DNA from: Acetobacteraceae bacterium
GTDB taxonomy: Bacteria > Pseudomonadota > Alphaproteobacteria > Acetobacterales > Acetobacteraceae
DNA: 16,553 nt
Direction of reading: 5' to 3'
Assembly (NCBI GenBank): GCA_947475475.1
Contig: CANJOG010000007.1
Coordinates: 1 to 16,553, forward strand
Part shown: one piece after another, positions 14,207 through 16,553 of the stretch
How the letters are laid out: each line of letters starts with the position of its first letter
How positions within the stretch are numbered: position 1 is the stretch's first letter
The notes under the pieces: generated by a model
The model's database searches: none
What the model saw: the letters and a program-made list of their open reading frames with translations, nothing else
Told to the model about the DNA's origin: nothing
Translations under genes and position numbers: made by a program

Positions 14207-15340
14207 TCAGGAAGCCGGCGTAATCTTGCCGTCCTTGATCATGAACACGCCGATGCCGTATTCCGGCACGCGCGTCGCGGTCTGGTTCCAGGTGCCGCCG
14301 CCGATCACGACGGACACGCCCTTCTGGGTTTCCATCACCTTCTTCAGGCTCTCACGGTTCACGTTCGGCTGCGCCTTCTTGATCGCATCGACCGCGACCT
14401 GGATGTTGGAATAGCCGAGCGCCGCCCAGTTCTCCGCATCGATCTTGAAGCGCTTCTTGTATTCCGCCGCGAAGGCAACGTTCATCGGCTTCGTGCTGGA
14501 GGGATTGTAGTCCAGCGTCATATAGGTGTTCTCGACCGCCTTGCCGCCGGTCTTGATGTAGTCCTCACCGAGCGAGGAGGAGCCAAAGATCTTCGTCGTG
14601 GTCAGGCCCGCGGTGCGGAGCTGCATGACAATATTGGCGGCCTGCTCGGCATTGGCGCCGATATAGATGCCGTCCGGCTTCTGCGCGGCGAGCTTGGTCG
14701 CCACCGCCGAGTAATCGGTATCGGTGGAGAGCACGCCCTCCTGGCCCACCACGGTCGCGCCAGCCTTGGTCACCGGCTCGAGGAAGGCGCGGGCATTGCC
14801 GATCTGGCCGTCATTGTCGCGCAGGAACACCGCGGCAACGCGCTTCAGGCCGAGCTTCTGCACCGCATATTCGCCCAGCGGACGAATGGCGCCGACCGGA
14901 TTGGTGGTGGACTTGAACAGATACGGGCTGGTCGGCAGCGCCGCGTCGGACTGGCAGGCGGTCAGGTCAGGGACCTTAAGGTCATTGAGCATCGGCCCGA
15001 TCACGGCGCAGCGGGTCGAATCGCTGGGGCCGAGGATCAGCAGGGCCTTATCCTGCAGCGCCGCCTTGTTATAGAGCGTGATGGTTTCCTGGCTGCTCGA
15101 CGCATTGTCATAGACAATCAGCTTCATGGAATTGTTCGGGCCAAGCGCCTTCTTGGCGTTGAACTCGTCCACCGCCTGCTTCATGGCGTTGGTGGCCGGA
15201 ACCCCCAGGAACGCCAGGCCGCCGGTCAGTGAGTGAATCGCCACCAGCGTATATTCCTCGGCGCGCGCCTGGCCGGCGGCGACGATGGACGTGCCGGCGA
15301 GCAGCGCGGCAGCAAGAGTCGTCTTCAGAGAAAGTCGCAT
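14207..15340 (-). CDS. Branched-chain amino acid-type ABC solute-binding protein (LivK-like)
   Basis: This 377-residue type 1 periplasmic binding protein has a signal peptide (1-27, QARA-EEY). Mature landmarks are YTLVAIHSLTGGLAFLGVPATNAMKQAVDEFNAK, SMKLIVYDNASSSQETITLYNKAALQDKALLILGPSDS, DGIYIGANAEQAANIVMQLRTAGLTTTKIFGSSS and WAALGYSNIQVAVDAIKKA. The family delivers amino acids, aromatic acids or amides to LivHMGF-type transporters. No livHMGF genes are adjacent. AGGGAGG lies about 7 nt before the ATG and a clear terminator follows, so it can be a single-gene unit. A P450 gene lies 182 nt upstream in the same direction, which may suggest an aromatic or terpenoid ligand, but that is inference. 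Confidence 0.93.
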   Translation of the reverse strand: MRLSLKTTLAAALLAGTSIVAAGQARAEEYTLVAIHSLTGGLAFLGVPATNAMKQAVDEFNAKKALGPNNSMKLIVYDNASSSQETITLYNKAALQDKALLILGPSDSTRCAVIGPMLNDLKVPDLTACQSDAALPTSPYLFKSTTNPVGAIRPLGEYAVQKLGLKRVAAVFLRDNDGQIGNARAFLEPVTKAGATVVGQEGVLSTDTDYSAVATKLAAQKPDGIYIGANAEQAANIVMQLRTAGLTTTKIFGSSSLGEDYIKTGGKAVENTYMTLDYNPSSTKPMNVAFAAEYKKRFKIDAENWAALGYSNIQVAVDAIKKAQPNVNRESLKKVMETQKGVSVVIGGGTWNQTATRVPEYGIGVFMIKDGKITPAS

Positions 15341-15522
15341 CCTTCATCCTCCCTATGCGGCGATTCGCCGCTCCACGCAGGTACTTAGACCCGTCGCAAC
15401 GCCCAGACTATGCAGCGAGGCTGACCTTTTGTCACCGGGGCAAACCATATCCATGCTCAAGCAAGCGTGCAGTGCAGCAAAGGGCCGCACCGCATCGCCA
15501 GGCGGCAATGCCTGCTTCAGCC

Positions 15523-16553
15523 CTACCCGAACACCAGCGGCAGCGTATCCGGAATCCAGACCGTTCCGCCATGCACATGGATCTTCGCCCCAGGCTCGAC
15601 CGAGAATTGCTTGATGCGCTTGCACCACTCTTCCATGAACACGCGGATTTCCAGCCGCGCCAGATGCGAGCCAAGGCAGCGATGCGGGCCCGAGCCATAG
15701 ATCAGATGCGGGCTGATCTCGCGGCTGAAATCCACCGTCCAGGGATCATCCACCTCTTCGGGGTCCATGCCGGAAATCTGGTTGAGGAACACCACCCGGT
15801 CGCCCTTGGCGAAGCGCACGCCGCGAAATTCCAGATCATGCGTCACGCCGCGCTCGGGGGCGGCCACGCCACACACACGCTGCAATTCCTCCAGCGCCTT
15901 GGGAATCCGGTTCGCCGGATCTTCCAGCAGCCAGCCATATTGCGCCGGATGTTCGGCGAGATATTTCGCCACCCAGGAAATCATCGCCGCCACCGTATCC
16001 AGCCCGGCGAGAAACACGAACACGCTCGCCCCCAGGATCTGCTCCATCGTCAGTCTATTGCCCTGGAACTCCGCGCCAATGATACGGCTGAGCAGATCGT
16101 CGCCCATATTCTCGCGCCGCTCGGCGATCATCTTGCCCATCGCGCCGGCGAGATCCCGGATGCCGCCCTGCTGCTGCTCCGGCGTGGTGCCGCGCAGATA
16201 GCGGTCCACCATGTCGATCAGCTCCTCGCGCCGGTCCAGCGGACCATTCACCAGCAGCTTGAGGAAGATGATGACCGGAAATCTCTTTGATATATCAGCG
16301 ACGAATTCAATCTTTCCCTTCGGCAACGCCTCCTCGATCAGCTCGACCGCAAGTTCGCGGATCGAAGCCTCCATGCGTGCCACCGCACCCGGCGTGAAAT
16401 AGGAGGCAAAAATCTTGCGCGCCTCGGCATGCTCCGGGGGATCGTAATACAGCGGCAGATGCCGCGTCGGATTGCCCGCCTTCTGGTAGTTGAACGCCGG
16501 GTTGGACGAGAAATCCTCCGGATGGCGATACATCTCGCGGATGTCATCGGCGC
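15523..16553 (-). CDS. Cytochrome P450, P450cam (CYP101)-like, 5' end outside the window
   Basis: 343 codons are visible; the frame is open to the window edge, and about 50-70 N-terminal residues are missing. Bacterial P450s insert oxygen into small substrates using electrons from ferredoxin. The pattern follows P450cam closely: DDIREMYRHPEDFSS, YYDPPEHAEARKIFA, the oxygen-binding I helix FLAGLDTVAAMISW, the ExxR motif EELQR, ISGMDPEEVDDPWTVDFSRE, and the heme loop YGSGPHRCLGSHLARLEI, whose Cys codon is at 15676-15678. The heme-loop Phe is Tyr, a tolerated change. It ends TLPLVFG, as P450cam ends ALPLVW. The similarity suggests a terpenoid or cyclic substrate, but this is not certain. No ferredoxin or reductase gene is seen downstream. 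Confidence 0.94.
   Translation of the reverse strand, partial: ADDIREMYRHPEDFSSNPAFNYQKAGNPTRHLPLYYDPPEHAEARKIFASYFTPGAVARMEASIRELAVELIEEALPKGKIEFVADISKRFPVIIFLKLLVNGPLDRREELIDMVDRYLRGTTPEQQQGGIRDLAGAMGKMIAERRENMGDDLLSRIIGAEFQGNRLTMEQILGASVFVFLAGLDTVAAMISWVAKYLAEHPAQYGWLLEDPANRIPKALEELQRVCGVAAPERGVTHDLEFRGVRFAKGDRVVFLNQISGMDPEEVDDPWTVDFSREISPHLIYGSGPHRCLGSHLARLEIRVFMEEWCKRIKQFSVEPGAKIHVHGGTVWIPDTLPLVFG

Noticed and set aside
15229..16290. 353-codon open frame on the plus strand
   Set aside because: It is antisense to the P450 and binding protein; it is rich in His/Arg/Pro, as shadow frames are.
1..16553. tRNA, rRNA, riboswitch or insertion sequence with transposase
   Set aside because: I saw no cloverleaf, rRNA segment, known aptamer consensus or transposase motif; a covariance search could still find something short.

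Overview
The window is high-GC DNA (by eye well above 60% G+C, with strong G/C third positions) from a Gram-negative bacterium, most likely an alphaproteobacterium and plausibly an Acetobacteraceae-type Rhodospirillales. The support is the RuvA/RuvB sequence style, a Pal lipoprotein with a GNCDERGT motif, periplasmic MepA, many uptake and oxidoreductase genes, and intergenic GTAGCCCGGATGGAGC-type REP repeats. Genus assignment is inference and was not tested.

Layout. (1) 1-1014, minus: the 5' part of ruvB, cut by the window edge, and ruvA, the Holliday-junction helicase; ruvC is not next to them. (2) 1284-1952, plus: a Phd/YefM antitoxin and VapC-type PIN toxin pair. (3) 1953-4194: an accessory stretch with a visibly lower-GC secreted Sel1/TPR protein, a small unrecognised ORF, an XRE/COG2944 regulator, the C-terminal remnant of an HI1420-family antidote, and gene-poor DNA. 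(4) 4195-6672, plus: a cupin, a periplasmic iron/spermidine-type (AfuA-like) solute-binding protein, and a short-chain dehydrogenase (SDR), probably a small-molecule uptake and conversion cluster. (5) 6799-9146, plus: a tight envelope operon of Pal lipoprotein, membrane-anchored family 2 glycosyltransferase and MepA murein endopeptidase. (6) 9299-11659, plus: a stand-alone molybdopterin large subunit of the xanthine dehydrogenase/CoxL family, abutting tail to tail a luciferase-like flavin monooxygenase (11660-12682, minus). (7) 12683-14144: a perfect REP inverted pair, a three-copy 23-bp tandem repeat generated from the end of a glyoxalase/VOC gene, that VOC gene (minus), and a divergent COG0300-type SDR (plus). 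(8) 14147-16553, minus: a terminator, a LivK-like branched-chain-type solute-binding protein, and a cytochrome P450 resembling P450cam, cut by the right edge.

The chromosome appears to mix housekeeping genes (ruvAB, pal, mepA) with scattered catabolic genes that lack their usual partners here: two binding proteins without permeases, a molybdenum subunit without FeS/FAD subunits, and a P450 without ferredoxin. I see no clear new multi-gene system. The best second looks are the orphan CoxL-type subunit, the replaced catalytic Asn in the second SDR, the 23-bp triplication of a gene's 3' end, the REP doublet, and the decayed toxin-antitoxin scar beside the low-GC Sel1 gene.
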